Numbered from the stretch's first letter, positions 8,923-17,947 are shown. The stretch: DNA of 64,000 bases from G963556115 sp963677015 (GCA_963677015.1 OY781533.1:1364001-1428000), one strand, 5' to 3'. Numbers and translations: made by a program. Notes: generated from the sequence alone by a model not told the origin.

Positions 8923-10455
8923 ATGACTGTACAAGAAGACATAAAGACAAAATCTACTTCAGAGCTTGAAATTTCTCAGGATGGTTTGTCGATTCGCGGT
9001 ATATCAAAATGTTATTTTGGCATTCCTGTGCTGCAGGATATTAATATAAATATTGAACCAGGTGAAGTTGTGGCGCTTCTTGGTGAAAATGGGGCGGGAA
9101 AATCAACATTATCAGGGATTATCGCCGGGGTGATTCAGCCTGAACCTGAGGGTAAGATGTACTGGCAGGGAAAACTCTATGAACCGGAGTCCCCGGGTGA
9201 TGCGCATGCAGCGGGTATTGGTCTGATTCATCAGGAATTAAGACTTCTGCCTGATCTGAGTATTGCTGAAAATGTTTTTGTTGGCAAGCTTCCTGAAAAA
9301 AACGGGGTAGTTGATAGAAAGAAAATGAATGAGCTTGCTGGTGAGCAGCTTAGAAGACTTGGTCTGGATGTCTCACCAACTCAGAAGGTCTCAACTCTTA
9401 GAGTTGCAGCACAGCAGCAGGTTGAGATTGCAAAAGCACTCACCCTCAATGCCAAGCTTATCATACTTGATGAGCCAACGGCTGCTTTAGGTGGTGAAGA
9501 GACTGAAAAGCTGTTTGAGCAGATTGAAAAATTAAAGAAAGATGGAATGTCTTTTATATATATAAGTCATCGGCTTGAGGAGATATCACGAATTGCAGAT
9601 CGTATTGTAGTGTTACGTGACGGTATGCAGATAGCGGTTCATGAAACTGCTCAGGTTGATATGAATATAGTGATTTCAGAGATGGTTGGCCGAAGTGTCG
9701 ATCGGCTGTTTCCTGAACCTTGTATCGAGCATGGTGATGTTGTACTCAAGGTGGATAATCTTTCAGCTCCTGATCAGTCTTTTCAGGATATAAGCTTTGA
9801 GGTGCATGCCGGGGAAATATTTGGAATTTCAGGAATTGTCGGAGCGGGTAGAACTGAGCTTATCAGAGCTATCTGTCAGGTTGATCCAATTGAAAGTGGT
9901 GAGGTTACTCTCAACGGGAAATCACTGATTGGAATCGGACCGCGCAATGCTATTAAAGAGGGAGTTGTTTTAATTCCGGAAGATCGAAAGCATGATGGTC
10001 TGATTATAGATCATACGATCGCAGAAAATATGTCGTATGGTAATTTTGATGTCTTTGGCAATAAGGGCTGGGTGACACCCAAAAAGAAGACTGAGTTCTC
10101 AAAGCGCCACAGCGAACGAATGAATGTTAAAGGTTTACCGCATCATAAAGTCAGTTCTTTATCCGGGGGTAATCAGCAGAAGGTGGTGATTGCCAAATGG
10201 ATTTCAAGAAATCCAAAAGTGTTTGTTCTTGATGAACCTACTAGGGGAATTGATGTTGGGGCACGTTCTGCAATATATGATGTAATTGCCGGACTGGCTA
10301 AGAAGGGTATGGCGGTGGTGATTGTCAGCTCAGATCTGGAAGAAATACTTGGTTTGTCGCATCGAATTATGGTCTTAGCCAGAGGAAGGAATCAGGGAAT
10401 TCTGTCCAGAGAAGAGGCGACAAGTATCAAGGTAATGGCGTTGGCGACAAAATAG
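8923..10455 (+). CDS. ABC sugar transporter ATPase (RbsA/MglA family)
   Basis: A 510-residue double ATPase. Domain 1 has Walker A GENGAGKST and Walker B LIILDEPTAAL, with a degenerate signature (LRVAAQQQVEIAKAL) usual for the family. Domain 2 has a degenerate Walker A (GIVGAGRTEL), a full signature LSGGNQQKVVIAKW and Walker B VFVLDEPTRGID. It energises import through the RbsC-like permease. It lies 300 bp after the binding protein gene; a TTGACA at 8866-8871 could be a -35 element, but no convincing -10 follows. The Shine-Dalgarno is weak, which would fit lower expression than the binding protein. Confidence 0.92.
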   Translation: MTVQEDIKTKSTSELEISQDGLSIRGISKCYFGIPVLQDININIEPGEVVALLGENGAGKSTLSGIIAGVIQPEPEGKMYWQGKLYEPESPGDAHAAGIGLIHQELRLLPDLSIAENVFVGKLPEKNGVVDRKKMNELAGEQLRRLGLDVSPTQKVSTLRVAAQQQVEIAKALTLNAKLIILDEPTAALGGEETEKLFEQIEKLKKDGMSFIYISHRLEEISRIADRIVVLRDGMQIAVHETAQVDMNIVISEMVGRSVDRLFPEPCIEHGDVVLKVDNLSAPDQSFQDISFEVHAGEIFGISGIVGAGRTELIRAICQVDPIESGEVTLNGKSLIGIGPRNAIKEGVVLIPEDRKHDGLIIDHTIAENMSYGNFDVFGNKGWVTPKKKTEFSKRHSERMNVKGLPHHKVSSLSGGNQQKVVIAKWISRNPKVFVLDEPTRGIDVGARSAIYDVIAGLAKKGMAVVIVSSDLEEILGLSHRIMVLARGRNQGILSREEATSIKVMALATK

Positions 10456-10499
10456 CAGTTTTAATATATGGTATATATAAGTGCTGAAAGGAATAAATT

Positions 10500-11264
10500 A
10501 TGGAAATATTCAGTTTGAAGGGTGAGGTCGCTCTGGTTACTGGAGCCGGTTCTGGAATAGGGCAGGCTATAGCAGTTGGGATGGCCAAGTGTGGCGCAGA
10601 TCTTGCATTGTTTGATCTAAATATCGGTGAGGGGATACAGGAGACTAAAAGACTGGTTGAAGAAGCAGGGCAGAAAGCATTATGTCTGTCTGGAGATGTC
10701 ACTGTTGAAGAGGATATGGTAAGGGCGGTTGCTGAGGTTGAGGAAAAGCTGGGCGAACTTTCTATTGCAGTAAACAGTGCCGGTATTGCCAATGCTGCAC
10801 CGGCTGAGGAGATGGAACTTTCACAGTGGGAGAAGATGCTGAAAGTTGATCTTACTGGAGTATTTCTTTCCTGTAAGGCTGAGGCCGCTGTAATGCTGAA
10901 ACGTGGACGTGGATCGATTGTCAATATTGCTTCTATGTCGGGAAGTATTGTTAACCGTGGTCTTACCCAGATACATTACAACTCTGCAAAAGCCGGGGTT
11001 ATTCATCTTACTAAAAGTTTGGCTATGGAGTGGTGCGACCGTGGTATACGGGTGAATTCAATCAGTCCGGGGTATACCGCATCACCAATGAATACCCGTC
11101 CTGAAGTGGCTGAGCAGGTTAAACAGTTTGAATATGAAACCCCTATGGCGCGGATGGCTAAATGTGAGGAGATGGCAGGTCCAGCGATATTCTTGTCAAG
11201 TAAGGCTGCGTCGTACTGCACCGGAATTGATCTGCTGGTTGACGGCGGTTTTACCTGCTGGTAA
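10500..11264 (+). CDS. Short-chain dehydrogenase/reductase (SDR), first of pair
   Basis: A 254-residue classical SDR. The nucleotide-binding motif TGAGSGIG starts at residue 14, an NSAG motif follows, and the catalytic pair is Y160/K164 (YNSAK). A typical C-terminal GIDLLVDGGFT ends the protein. It should oxidise or reduce a sugar or polyol with NAD(P). An AAAGGA Shine-Dalgarno lies upstream and the gene is 44 bp after the ATPase, so it is in the transporter operon. Inference: it converts the imported polyol to a ketose for the FGGY kinase. The substrate cannot be named from sequence. Confidence 0.9.
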   Translation: MEIFSLKGEVALVTGAGSGIGQAIAVGMAKCGADLALFDLNIGEGIQETKRLVEEAGQKALCLSGDVTVEEDMVRAVAEVEEKLGELSIAVNSAGIANAAPAEEMELSQWEKMLKVDLTGVFLSCKAEAAVMLKRGRGSIVNIASMSGSIVNRGLTQIHYNSAKAGVIHLTKSLAMEWCDRGIRVNSISPGYTASPMNTRPEVAEQVKQFEYETPMARMAKCEEMAGPAIFLSSKAASYCTGIDLLVDGGFTCW

Positions 11265-11325
11265 TGAGCAGGAAGTACCGGCCATAATTAAAGTATGTTA
11301 TTTTTTTATAGATTGGAAGTGTATT

Positions 11326-12111
11326 ATGAGTGGAAGACATGAAAACAAAGTTGCTGTAATTACCGGAGCAGGAAGAGGAATTGGCAGGTGTATCGCTAAT
11401 AAATTTTCCCGGGAAGGGGCTAAAATTGTAGTTTCATCAATTGAAGATTCAGTTCATGAAGTTGCGGAAGAAATCAATAAAAATGGTGGAGATGCTATAT
11501 CTATTATTGCTGATGTTACCAAGAAGGATCAGGTGATCAATATTTTCCAGACAGCTGAAGAAAAATATGGGAAGATTGATATTTCAATACATAATGCCGG
11601 GGTTATCAAAATTGCTAAGCTGGAAGATGTAACCGAAGCTGACTGGGATTTTGTTATGGACGTTAATATCAAGGGTGTATTTCTCTGTGCTCAGGAAGCT
11701 GGCCTGCGGATGCGCAAGTACGGTAACGGCGGCAGGATTATTAATACCGCTTCAGGGCAGGCAAGGCAGGGTTTTATTTATACTCCTTCATATGCTGCAA
11801 GTAAATTCGGGGTTATCGGTCTTACCCAGAGTCTGGCAAAAGAGCTTGCCAAGGATAAAATTACCGTTAATTCATACTGTCCCGGTATTATCAAGAGTGA
11901 TATGTGGGATTATAATGACCGGGTATGGGGAGAGCTTCTCGGTGATTATAAACCGGGAGAACTGATGCAGGAGTGGGTTAATAATATTCCTTTAGGATAT
12001 GCCGGTGACGGTACTGAAGTAGCAAATTTATTGAGTTTTATTGCTTCTGATGAAGCTGATTATATTACCGGGCAGACTATTAATATCGATGGCGGAATGT
12101 TCATGTCCTGA
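11326..12111 (+). CDS. Short-chain dehydrogenase/reductase (SDR), second of pair
   Basis: A 261-residue classical SDR starting MSGRHENK. It has TGAGRGIG (residues 13-20), an NAG motif and the catalytic pair Y156/K160 (YAASK). The family C-terminus GQTINIDGGMF is present. The chosen ATG has a GGAAG Shine-Dalgarno; the reading frame stays open far upstream inside the preceding gene, but that part is not SDR-like. It resembles the xylitol/sorbitol/2-deoxy-D-gluconate dehydrogenase groups in general form. It is last in the operon, before a strong terminator. Two different SDRs suggest either two substrates or two oxidation steps. Confidence 0.9.
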   Translation: MSGRHENKVAVITGAGRGIGRCIANKFSREGAKIVVSSIEDSVHEVAEEINKNGGDAISIIADVTKKDQVINIFQTAEEKYGKIDISIHNAGVIKIAKLEDVTEADWDFVMDVNIKGVFLCAQEAGLRMRKYGNGGRIINTASGQARQGFIYTPSYAASKFGVIGLTQSLAKELAKDKITVNSYCPGIIKSDMWDYNDRVWGELLGDYKPGELMQEWVNNIPLGYAGDGTEVANLLSFIASDEADYITGQTINIDGGMFMS

Positions 12112-12146
12112 TTGTGTAAGTACAATACTAAACATAACCTGTGTAG

Positions 12147-12176
12147 AATGCCTCTGGATATCCAGAGGCATTTTTT
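12147..12176 (+). terminator. Rho-independent terminator of the transporter/SDR operon
   Basis: A near-continuous palindrome AATGCCTCTGGA-TA-TCCAGAGGCATT (12147-12172) is followed by T-rich sequence. It begins about 35 bp after the second SDR stop codon. Confidence 0.85.
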
Positions 12177-12195
12177 GTTTGCTGGTTAATTACTA

Positions 12196-12240
12196 TTGAC
12201 AAAGTAACCAGCTTCATTACAATACTGGTCAGTCGGTATT
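12196..12240 (+). promoter_or_regulatory. tetR-emrAB promoter and operator-like repeat
   Basis: The -35 TTGACA (12196-12201) and -10 TACAAT (12218-12223) are spaced by 16 bp. Overlapping and following the -10 is AATACTGGTCAGTCGGTATT (12221-12240), an interrupted palindrome of a type commonly bound by TetR regulators. A second perfect inverted repeat, GCTGGTTA (12181-12188) and TAACCAGC (12205-12212), flanks the -35. Autorepression by the TetR protein encoded next is the likely use. Confidence 0.6.
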
Positions 12241-12321
12241 GATAGGAGGTTTGCCGCAGGTGTCGTTACAGCGTTAATGGTGGCTGAATTCGAATTATAG
12301 AATTATTTCAGGAGAAAACTG

Positions 12322-12888
12322 ATGCAGACATTGGATGAAAATAAGCGGAAAAAGATTATTGCAGCTGCCGGAAAACTCTTTGGGAAGAAGGATTATCACA
12401 GCGTATGTCTGAGTGAAATCGCCGCAGAGGCGAAAGTCGGTAAAGGTACATTATATGTCTACTTTAAGAGCAAAGAAGATCTATTCTCCAGTGTACGTAT
12501 TGAAGGGTATATGGATATGTACCGCTATCTTTCAAAGAATATTGATACTGAAAGTGGTGATCCGCTTGAGCATCTTCATAAAATAATTTCTGAAACTGTG
12601 AAGTACTGTTATCGTAATAAATCTATTTTTAAATTGTTGCGAGCCGGGACCGGTACTAAGATGAAACCGGAGATTAAGAAAACCCGAAAAAAAGTTTTGG
12701 AACTGACTAGAAGTGTTATTGAGAGTGGTGTTGAAAAAGGAATATTATGCGACTCTAAACCTGCATATACCGCAAACTATCTGCTTGATGTTGTGCGTTC
12801 CGGGTTGTCCTATAGCGATGGGCAGATACCACAGGATGAACTTATTGAACATATTTATAATTTTTTCAGCAGAGCGTTGAAAAAATAG
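12322..12888 (+). CDS. TetR-family transcriptional regulator
   Basis: A 188-residue TetR-type repressor. The N-terminal helix-turn-helix spans about residues 10-55 and includes LSEIAAEAKVGKGTLYVYFKSKEDL, characteristic of the family; the rest is an all-helical ligand domain. The gene leads an operon with EmrA- and EmrB-like pump genes, so it most likely represses the pump until a toxic ligand binds (inference from context). A GGAG Shine-Dalgarno is present, and a strong promoter with operator-like repeats lies about 100 bp upstream. Confidence 0.9.
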   Translation: MQTLDENKRKKIIAAAGKLFGKKDYHSVCLSEIAAEAKVGKGTLYVYFKSKEDLFSSVRIEGYMDMYRYLSKNIDTESGDPLEHLHKIISETVKYCYRNKSIFKLLRAGTGTKMKPEIKKTRKKVLELTRSVIESGVEKGILCDSKPAYTANYLLDVVRSGLSYSDGQIPQDELIEHIYNFFSRALKK

Positions 12889-12931
12889 CGATTACAGTTT
12901 TTATAATTAATTATGAAAGCAATGATTGAGA

Positions 12932-14332
12932 ATGGAGAGTGATTCAGTGTCGGTTGATCAGATAATAGAAGAAGCTGTGGAAGCGCAGGTAAGTACTGAA
13001 GATAGTCCTGCTGCGGGCAGTAAGAAGAAGAAATCTAAAATTAAATATTACATGCTGATTGCAGTTCTTATCGCAACAGGTGGTTATTATTATTATAGTT
13101 CACTAAATTTTGTGTCAACTGATGATGCATTTATCGATGGAAAAATTGTAACGATCAGCCCTAAAGTAGCCGGGCATGTGGCAAGGGTCTATGTGGCCGA
13201 TAACCAGCATGTCAAGGCTGGTGATTTACTGCTGGAATTATATCCTGATGATTATAGCGCAGATTTGGATGCGGCAAAAGCCAAGCTTACTTCTGCTCAG
13301 GCAACATATGAGTCCAGTAAGCTAGATATAGACTTGACAAGTCTGGCATCTAATTCGGAATATGATCAGGCAAAAGCGAATCTGGCTGCTGCGGAAGCGG
13401 AAATTAATATTGTTAAATCACAGGCGTTGTCGGCTGTTAATGAAAGTGATCAGCAGAAGGCTAAACTTGATGCAGCTCTTGCGGATCTTGAAAGTGCGAA
13501 ACTTGATATGGAAGCTGCCAATGAACAGCATGAACGTGATCTGCATGACTTAAACCGAAGTAAGAAACTGGTCGGGGCAGGTGCCATTAGCAAGCGAGAG
13601 TTTGATCATGCTCAGACAACAGAAAAAATTTCCGCGGCAGCACTGGCATCTGCGAAAAAGGATCTTGATTCCTTTAAAGCGCAGGTAGATCTGGCGCGGG
13701 CAGAACTCATGGCTGCTGAGAATAATCTGCTGCAGACGCGTAAGGAGATTGAGGAGAAAGAGGCTGAAGCTGCTGAGTCAAGAGCACGGCTGCAGGCGGC
13801 ATCTGCTGCTCCTAAACAGATTGCGCGGAGTAAATCCATGGCTGATGTTGATCATGCAGATGTACAGGAGGCGCAAGCAAATCTTAAACAGGCGGAATTG
13901 AATCTTTCCTACACAAAAATATATGCACCGGTAGCTGGTGTGGTTACTTCAAAAGATGTTGAAAAGGGCGTCTATGTCAAGGTAGGCCAGTCTTTAATGG
14001 CGCTGGTATCAAATGATATATGGGTTACTGCAAACTTTAAAGAGACACAGTTGGAGCATATGCGACCTGGTCAGACGGTTGAAATAAGTATTGATGCTTA
14101 TCCATATATGAAAATAAGCGGTAAAGTTGACAGTATACAGCATGGAACCGGCGCCGCATTCAGTCTGCTGCCACCTGATAATGCGACAGGGAACTTTGTT
14201 AAAGTGGTACAGCGAGTTCCGGTAAAGATAGTATTTGATAACCGGGAAATAACCAGGAATATTGTTCTTGGACCGGGAATGTCTGTGGTCCCGGAGGTGA
14301 ATTTGTCAAGTAATGTTGTATCTGTTCAGTAA
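12932..14332 (+). CDS. emrA: EmrA-type membrane fusion protein of an efflux pump
   Basis: A 466-residue HlyD-family adaptor. It has a short cytoplasmic N-terminus, one membrane segment (about residues 37-55, ending in four Tyr), a biotinyl-lipoyl half (ITISPKVAGHVARVYV), a very long Ala/Glu/Lys-rich coiled-coil hairpin (about 95-290), then the second lipoyl half and beta-barrel. It bridges an inner-membrane MFS pump to an outer membrane channel. An in-frame GTG at 12947 has the better Shine-Dalgarno (GGAGAG, 7 nt), so translation may start five codons later. No TolC-like gene lies nearby. Confidence 0.88.
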   Translation: MESDSVSVDQIIEEAVEAQVSTEDSPAAGSKKKKSKIKYYMLIAVLIATGGYYYYSSLNFVSTDDAFIDGKIVTISPKVAGHVARVYVADNQHVKAGDLLLELYPDDYSADLDAAKAKLTSAQATYESSKLDIDLTSLASNSEYDQAKANLAAAEAEINIVKSQALSAVNESDQQKAKLDAALADLESAKLDMEAANEQHERDLHDLNRSKKLVGAGAISKREFDHAQTTEKISAAALASAKKDLDSFKAQVDLARAELMAAENNLLQTRKEIEEKEAEAAESRARLQAASAAPKQIARSKSMADVDHADVQEAQANLKQAELNLSYTKIYAPVAGVVTSKDVEKGVYVKVGQSLMALVSNDIWVTANFKETQLEHMRPGQTVEISIDAYPYMKISGKVDSIQHGTGAAFSLLPPDNATGNFVKVVQRVPVKIVFDNREITRNIVLGPGMSVVPEVNLSSNVVSVQ

Positions 14333-14388
14333 TGTTCTACAGTATGTATTTTGAGTACAGCGACTATGCTGTGGAGTGAGGTTCGCAA

Positions 14389-15957
14389 GTGTCTGAATTA
14401 ACAATACCAGAATCAACAGTTAATATAAACCGGAAAATGATAACTCTGGCGGTGATGCTCGGGACTGCTATGAGTTCTCTTGACTCGAGCATTGTAAATG
14501 TAACCTTGCCGTATATGCAGGGAAATTTCGGTGCGTCGGTGGAGGCAATATCCTGGGTGGCAACTGCATATATATTGGCAAATATTATAACAATGCCGAT
14601 TATCGCTATGATCAGCGCCAGGTTTGGCAGAAAAAACTTTTTTCTCTTCAGTCTTATTCTGTTTGTTGTCAGTTCAATGATGTGTGGTTTTTCCTGGAAC
14701 CTTGAATCTATGATTTTTTTCAGAGTGCTTCAGGGTATCGGAGGAGGAACACTGATACCTGTAGCGCAGGCGGTGTTGCGTGAAATTTATCCACCAGAAG
14801 AACAAGGGCGGGCAATGGGGATATATGGGTTAGGGGTAGTTTTAGGTCCGGCATGCGGTCCGGTTGTCGGAGGCTGGCTGACTGATAATTTTTCATGGCC
14901 CTGGATTTTTCACATCAATGTACCAATTGGTATTGTTGCGATAACCCTTACTATCAAATATATACACGATCCGGTATATTTTATACGTGAACGTAAACCA
15001 ATAGACTGGAGTGGTCTCTTTTTTATGATTCTTGGTCTGGGCGCTCTACAGCTAATGCTTGAAGAAGGGGAGCGCAATGACTGGTTTGAGTCGAATTATA
15101 TTGTTATACTGGGTATTCTAACTCTTGTAGGGCTGGCTCTATTTATCTGGCGTGAATTGACAACGGATACTCCTGCAGTAGACCTCAGGGTTCTTTCGAA
15201 TCTCTGTTTTCTTTCAGGAACGGCGATAGGCGGTATACTTGGTCTTGGACTCAACAGTAGTCTCTTTCTGATGCCCCAGTTTTTACAGAACATGCTGGGG
15301 TATAATGCTTTTTCCTCAGGGCTTGCACTTATGCCGCGCAGTCTGGCTATGGCCATAATATTTCCAATTGCCGGAGTCTTCTATAATCGTCTTGGTCCAC
15401 AATTGCTGATTGCCGGAGGGCTATTGATGAGTGTCTTTTCATTTTATCAATTATCCAATATCTCATTATCTGTAGGGTATTGGAGTATCTTCTGGCCACA
15501 GTTTATGCAGGGTATCGGGTTTGGATTGATTTTTGTGGCTTTAAGTACGGCCGCACTTGCTACTATTGAAAAAAATCGGCTTACGGCTGCAACCGGACTT
15601 TACAGTGTTACCAGACAGGTATTTGGCAGTATCGGGATTGCAATATTTACCAATCAGCTTACAGTGAGCACTGCCTCAAGCAGAGCTCAAATGGTGCGGC
15701 ATGTTTCTGAATTCAGTCAAGTTACCAGGCATCAGCGAGAGGTGCTGGAATACGTTGTAGGGAATCATATCTCGGAACCTGTGATAACTTCAAAGCTGGC
15801 ACTTAAAATTTTGGAGAGTAAGGTTATCAGTCAGGCTCGAATGCTCGCATTTAATCATGTATTTATGGAAATTGCGCTGTGTTTTATGATTGGAGTCCCT
15901 TTGGTTCTTTTGCTGCGTAGTAAGCATGCTGAATTTATCAAAGGTGAGCTTGATTAA
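14389..15957 (+). CDS. emrB: EmrB/QacA-type MFS drug exporter (DHA2, 14 TM)
   Basis: A 522-residue proton-driven multidrug exporter. It has the DHA2 motif D1-like LDSSIVNVTLP, the R-containing RVLQGIGGGTLIP, and the antiporter motif C region LGPACGPVVGGWL. Length and hydrophobicity fit 14 transmembrane segments. It starts with GTG, preceded by TGAGG at 7 nt. It forms a tripartite pump with the EmrA-like adaptor immediately upstream. The substrate is not predictable. A strong terminator follows, closing the tetR-emrA-emrB operon. Confidence 0.9.
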   Translation: MSELTIPESTVNINRKMITLAVMLGTAMSSLDSSIVNVTLPYMQGNFGASVEAISWVATAYILANIITMPIIAMISARFGRKNFFLFSLILFVVSSMMCGFSWNLESMIFFRVLQGIGGGTLIPVAQAVLREIYPPEEQGRAMGIYGLGVVLGPACGPVVGGWLTDNFSWPWIFHINVPIGIVAITLTIKYIHDPVYFIRERKPIDWSGLFFMILGLGALQLMLEEGERNDWFESNYIVILGILTLVGLALFIWRELTTDTPAVDLRVLSNLCFLSGTAIGGILGLGLNSSLFLMPQFLQNMLGYNAFSSGLALMPRSLAMAIIFPIAGVFYNRLGPQLLIAGGLLMSVFSFYQLSNISLSVGYWSIFWPQFMQGIGFGLIFVALSTAALATIEKNRLTAATGLYSVTRQVFGSIGIAIFTNQLTVSTASSRAQMVRHVSEFSQVTRHQREVLEYVVGNHISEPVITSKLALKILESKVISQARMLAFNHVFMEIALCFMIGVPLVLLLRSKHAEFIKGELD

Positions 15958-16001
15958 TATTTTGTGATAATTGCGACAATTAAAAATTCGTATCATGGGG
16001 T

Positions 16002-16037
16002 GGGAGTGGCAGTTCGTGTGAACTGCCACTCCCTTTT
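16002..16037 (+). terminator. Rho-independent terminator after emrB
   Basis: A 14-bp perfect stem GGGAGTGGCAGTTC/GAACTGCCACTCCC with loop GTGT is followed by TTTT. Confidence 0.9.
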
Positions 16038-16421
16038 GGTTTGATAGTAACTCGTGAATTTTTAATCGGTTAAGAGGGTAATTATGGCATTATTACTCAG
16101 TACAAGTCTAATATTTGAAGTCTGGTTTTTATAATCTTAATAACATACTGTTTGTTAAATCGAGTGCGGAGTATAGTTTTAGATGCCTTGCAATAAACTT
16201 GTACCGCTGCTACCGGTTATTATTTTTGTGAGTAATTAAGGAAATATTAACTAATTAAAAGCAAATAATGCTGTAAAAGCACTTTAAGCGTAAGTGTTTT
16301 ATTTATAGGTGCTTATATTTATTATTGTTCGGTGATGTGGTTGGCATAAATAGGTTTTTATGTATTTTTTAAATATTTTATTATTGAATATTATTTATTA
16401 AAGAGTACACTCGGAAATATG

Positions 16422-16441
16422 TTGATAATAAATTATCGATA
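16422..16441 (+). promoter_or_regulatory. Palindromic operator candidate upstream of the iron alcohol dehydrogenase
   Basis: TTGATAATAAATTATCGA (16422-16439) is a near-perfect dyad and matches 11 of 14 fixed positions of the clostridial-type Rex operator pattern TTGTTAA-N4-TTAACAA. It overlaps the palindromic octamer TATCGATA (16434-16441), which recurs three times upstream of adhE. A redox-linked operator is inferred; the Rex match is only moderate. Confidence 0.35.
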
Positions 16442-16499
16442 AATCAGTATTCTTTTGAGCGGCATTTAAATATAGATAATTTACAGGAGGAGGGTTATT

Positions 16500-17651
16500 A
16501 TGGCCACATTTACAGTACCACGTTTTACACATTTTGGTCTAGGCTGCCTTGATGAGCTTAAAAAAATCAAAGGTTCTAAAGCTGTGATTGTCACAGGCGG
16601 CAGTTCTATGAAAAAGGGTGGATTTATTGATAAGTGTATTGCTTATCTTAAAGAGGCTGGAATCGATTCGGCAGTATTTGAAGGGGTAGAGCCTGATCCA
16701 TCTATTCAGACTGTTATGCGGGGTGTTGAATTATTCAATAAAGAGCAGCCTGATGTTATTATTGGTCTTGGTGGTTGTTCAGCAATTGACGCTTCAAAAG
16801 CTATGTGGGTTTTCTATGAATATCCAGAGTCAAAGTTTGAAGATATCACTCCTCCATTCTCGATCAAGCCTTTGAGAAATAAAGCTCAGTTTATCGCTAT
16901 TCCTTCAACCAGCGGTACAGGAACTGAGGTAACTTGTGCAACAGTTATCACCGATCATGATAAAGGTGTGAAGTATCCGATTGTTTCATATGAGATTACT
17001 CCTGATATTGCGATTGTTGATGGTGAACTTTGTGTAAGTATGCCTGCGCATGTTACAGCAAACACTGGTCTCGATGCTTTAGCTCATGATGTTGAGGCAT
17101 ATGTTGCTGTTCTTGCTTCTTCATTCAGTGATACGCTTGCGCTTGAGTCTGTAAAGATGATTTTTGAAAATCTGCCGCGTGCATACAAAGACGGTAATGA
17201 TCGCGAAGCACGTCAGGCTATGCATGAAGCATCATGTATGGCTGGAATGTCGTTCAGTAATGCTCTTCTAGGTATTATTCATTCAATGGCGCATCAGGCA
17301 GGCGGAATGTTTGGAATTCCACATGGTTGTGCAAATGCGATTCTTATGCCGAATATCATTCGTTATAACAGTAAGTCAACCGACAAGTATAATAAGCTTG
17401 CAGAAATAGTAGGAGCTAAGGATGCTGAAGGTCTTGCGGTTGCTATTGAGAAGTTAAGAGCAGAGCTTGGTGTACCGGCAACACTCAAGGAGTATGGTAT
17501 TAGTGAAACACTCTGGAATGAAAAGCTTGACGCAATATCTGCTAATGCGATGGCTGATCCATGTACCGGTACTAATCCACGTCAGCCAGAAGGTGATGAT
17601 ATAAAGAAGATTTATACTAGCTGTTACTACGGTGAAAAGGTCGATTTTTAA
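16500..17651 (+). CDS. Iron-containing alcohol dehydrogenase (group III)
   Basis: A 383-residue NAD(P)-dependent alcohol dehydrogenase. The coenzyme loop is GLGGCSAIDASKAMW near residue 95, and the STSGTGTEVT segment follows. Metal ligands sit in DALAHDVEAY (Asp and His) and HSMAHQAGGMFGIPHG (two His). It is homologous to the C-terminal half of AdhE in this window. It probably reduces an aldehyde (for example acetaldehyde or butyraldehyde) to alcohol to reoxidise NADH during fermentation. A very strong AGGAGGAGGG Shine-Dalgarno and a long leader suggest high, regulated expression. It is monocistronic, with its own terminator. Confidence 0.92.
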   Translation: MATFTVPRFTHFGLGCLDELKKIKGSKAVIVTGGSSMKKGGFIDKCIAYLKEAGIDSAVFEGVEPDPSIQTVMRGVELFNKEQPDVIIGLGGCSAIDASKAMWVFYEYPESKFEDITPPFSIKPLRNKAQFIAIPSTSGTGTEVTCATVITDHDKGVKYPIVSYEITPDIAIVDGELCVSMPAHVTANTGLDALAHDVEAYVAVLASSFSDTLALESVKMIFENLPRAYKDGNDREARQAMHEASCMAGMSFSNALLGIIHSMAHQAGGMFGIPHGCANAILMPNIIRYNSKSTDKYNKLAEIVGAKDAEGLAVAIEKLRAELGVPATLKEYGISETLWNEKLDAISANAMADPCTGTNPRQPEGDDIKKIYTSCYYGEKVDF

Positions 17652-17847
17652 AGAGTAATTAGTTACTTTGATTGCTTTACCTGCTGTAAAATATACGCTG
17701 AGGTGAGCATGTAGAGGGGCTGGGAAGGATTCAGCAGGAGCAGCACTTCTGCATGCTTTATTCAACAATAACATTGTGTATATTTGTATTAATGCGGTAG
17801 AACTTTACCGGTGTTTTAGGGTAAAACCTGTAATGTATTGTGAAAAC

Positions 17848-17877
17848 GGTCACTCCAAACGGGGTGGCCATTTTTTT
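17848..17877 (+). terminator. Rho-independent terminator after the iron alcohol dehydrogenase
   Basis: The stem GGTCACTCC-AAAC-GGGGTGGCC (with G-U pairs) is followed by seven T residues (17871-17877). The rest of 17652-17974 shows only a possible promoter at its right end. Confidence 0.75.
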
Positions 17878-17918
17878 GTAACTGCCAATTTATCAATCTT
17901 CTAGCGGGTAATATTCTT

Positions 17919-17947
17919 TTGACAAAAATTTACGGTTGTTTTAGATT
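17919..17947 (+). promoter_or_regulatory. Candidate promoter of the hybrid kinase gene
   Basis: TTGACA (17919-17924), a 17-bp spacer and TAGATT (17942-17947) lie about 30 bp before the start codon of the hybrid histidine kinase. The -35 is consensus and the -10 matches four of six. Confidence 0.4.

Larger units (their letters stand above)
15958..16499. other. Intergenic region between emrB and the iron alcohol dehydrogenase
   Basis: About 540 bp without a gene. It holds the emrB terminator at its left end, then AT-rich leader DNA and a palindromic element near 16422-16441 before the alcohol dehydrogenase. No RNA gene is recognised. Confidence 0.4.

Noticed and set aside
11128..11325. N-terminal extension of the second SDR into the first SDR gene
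   Set aside because: The extension is the out-of-frame reading of the first SDR; the real start with a Shine-Dalgarno and SDR N-terminus is at 11326.
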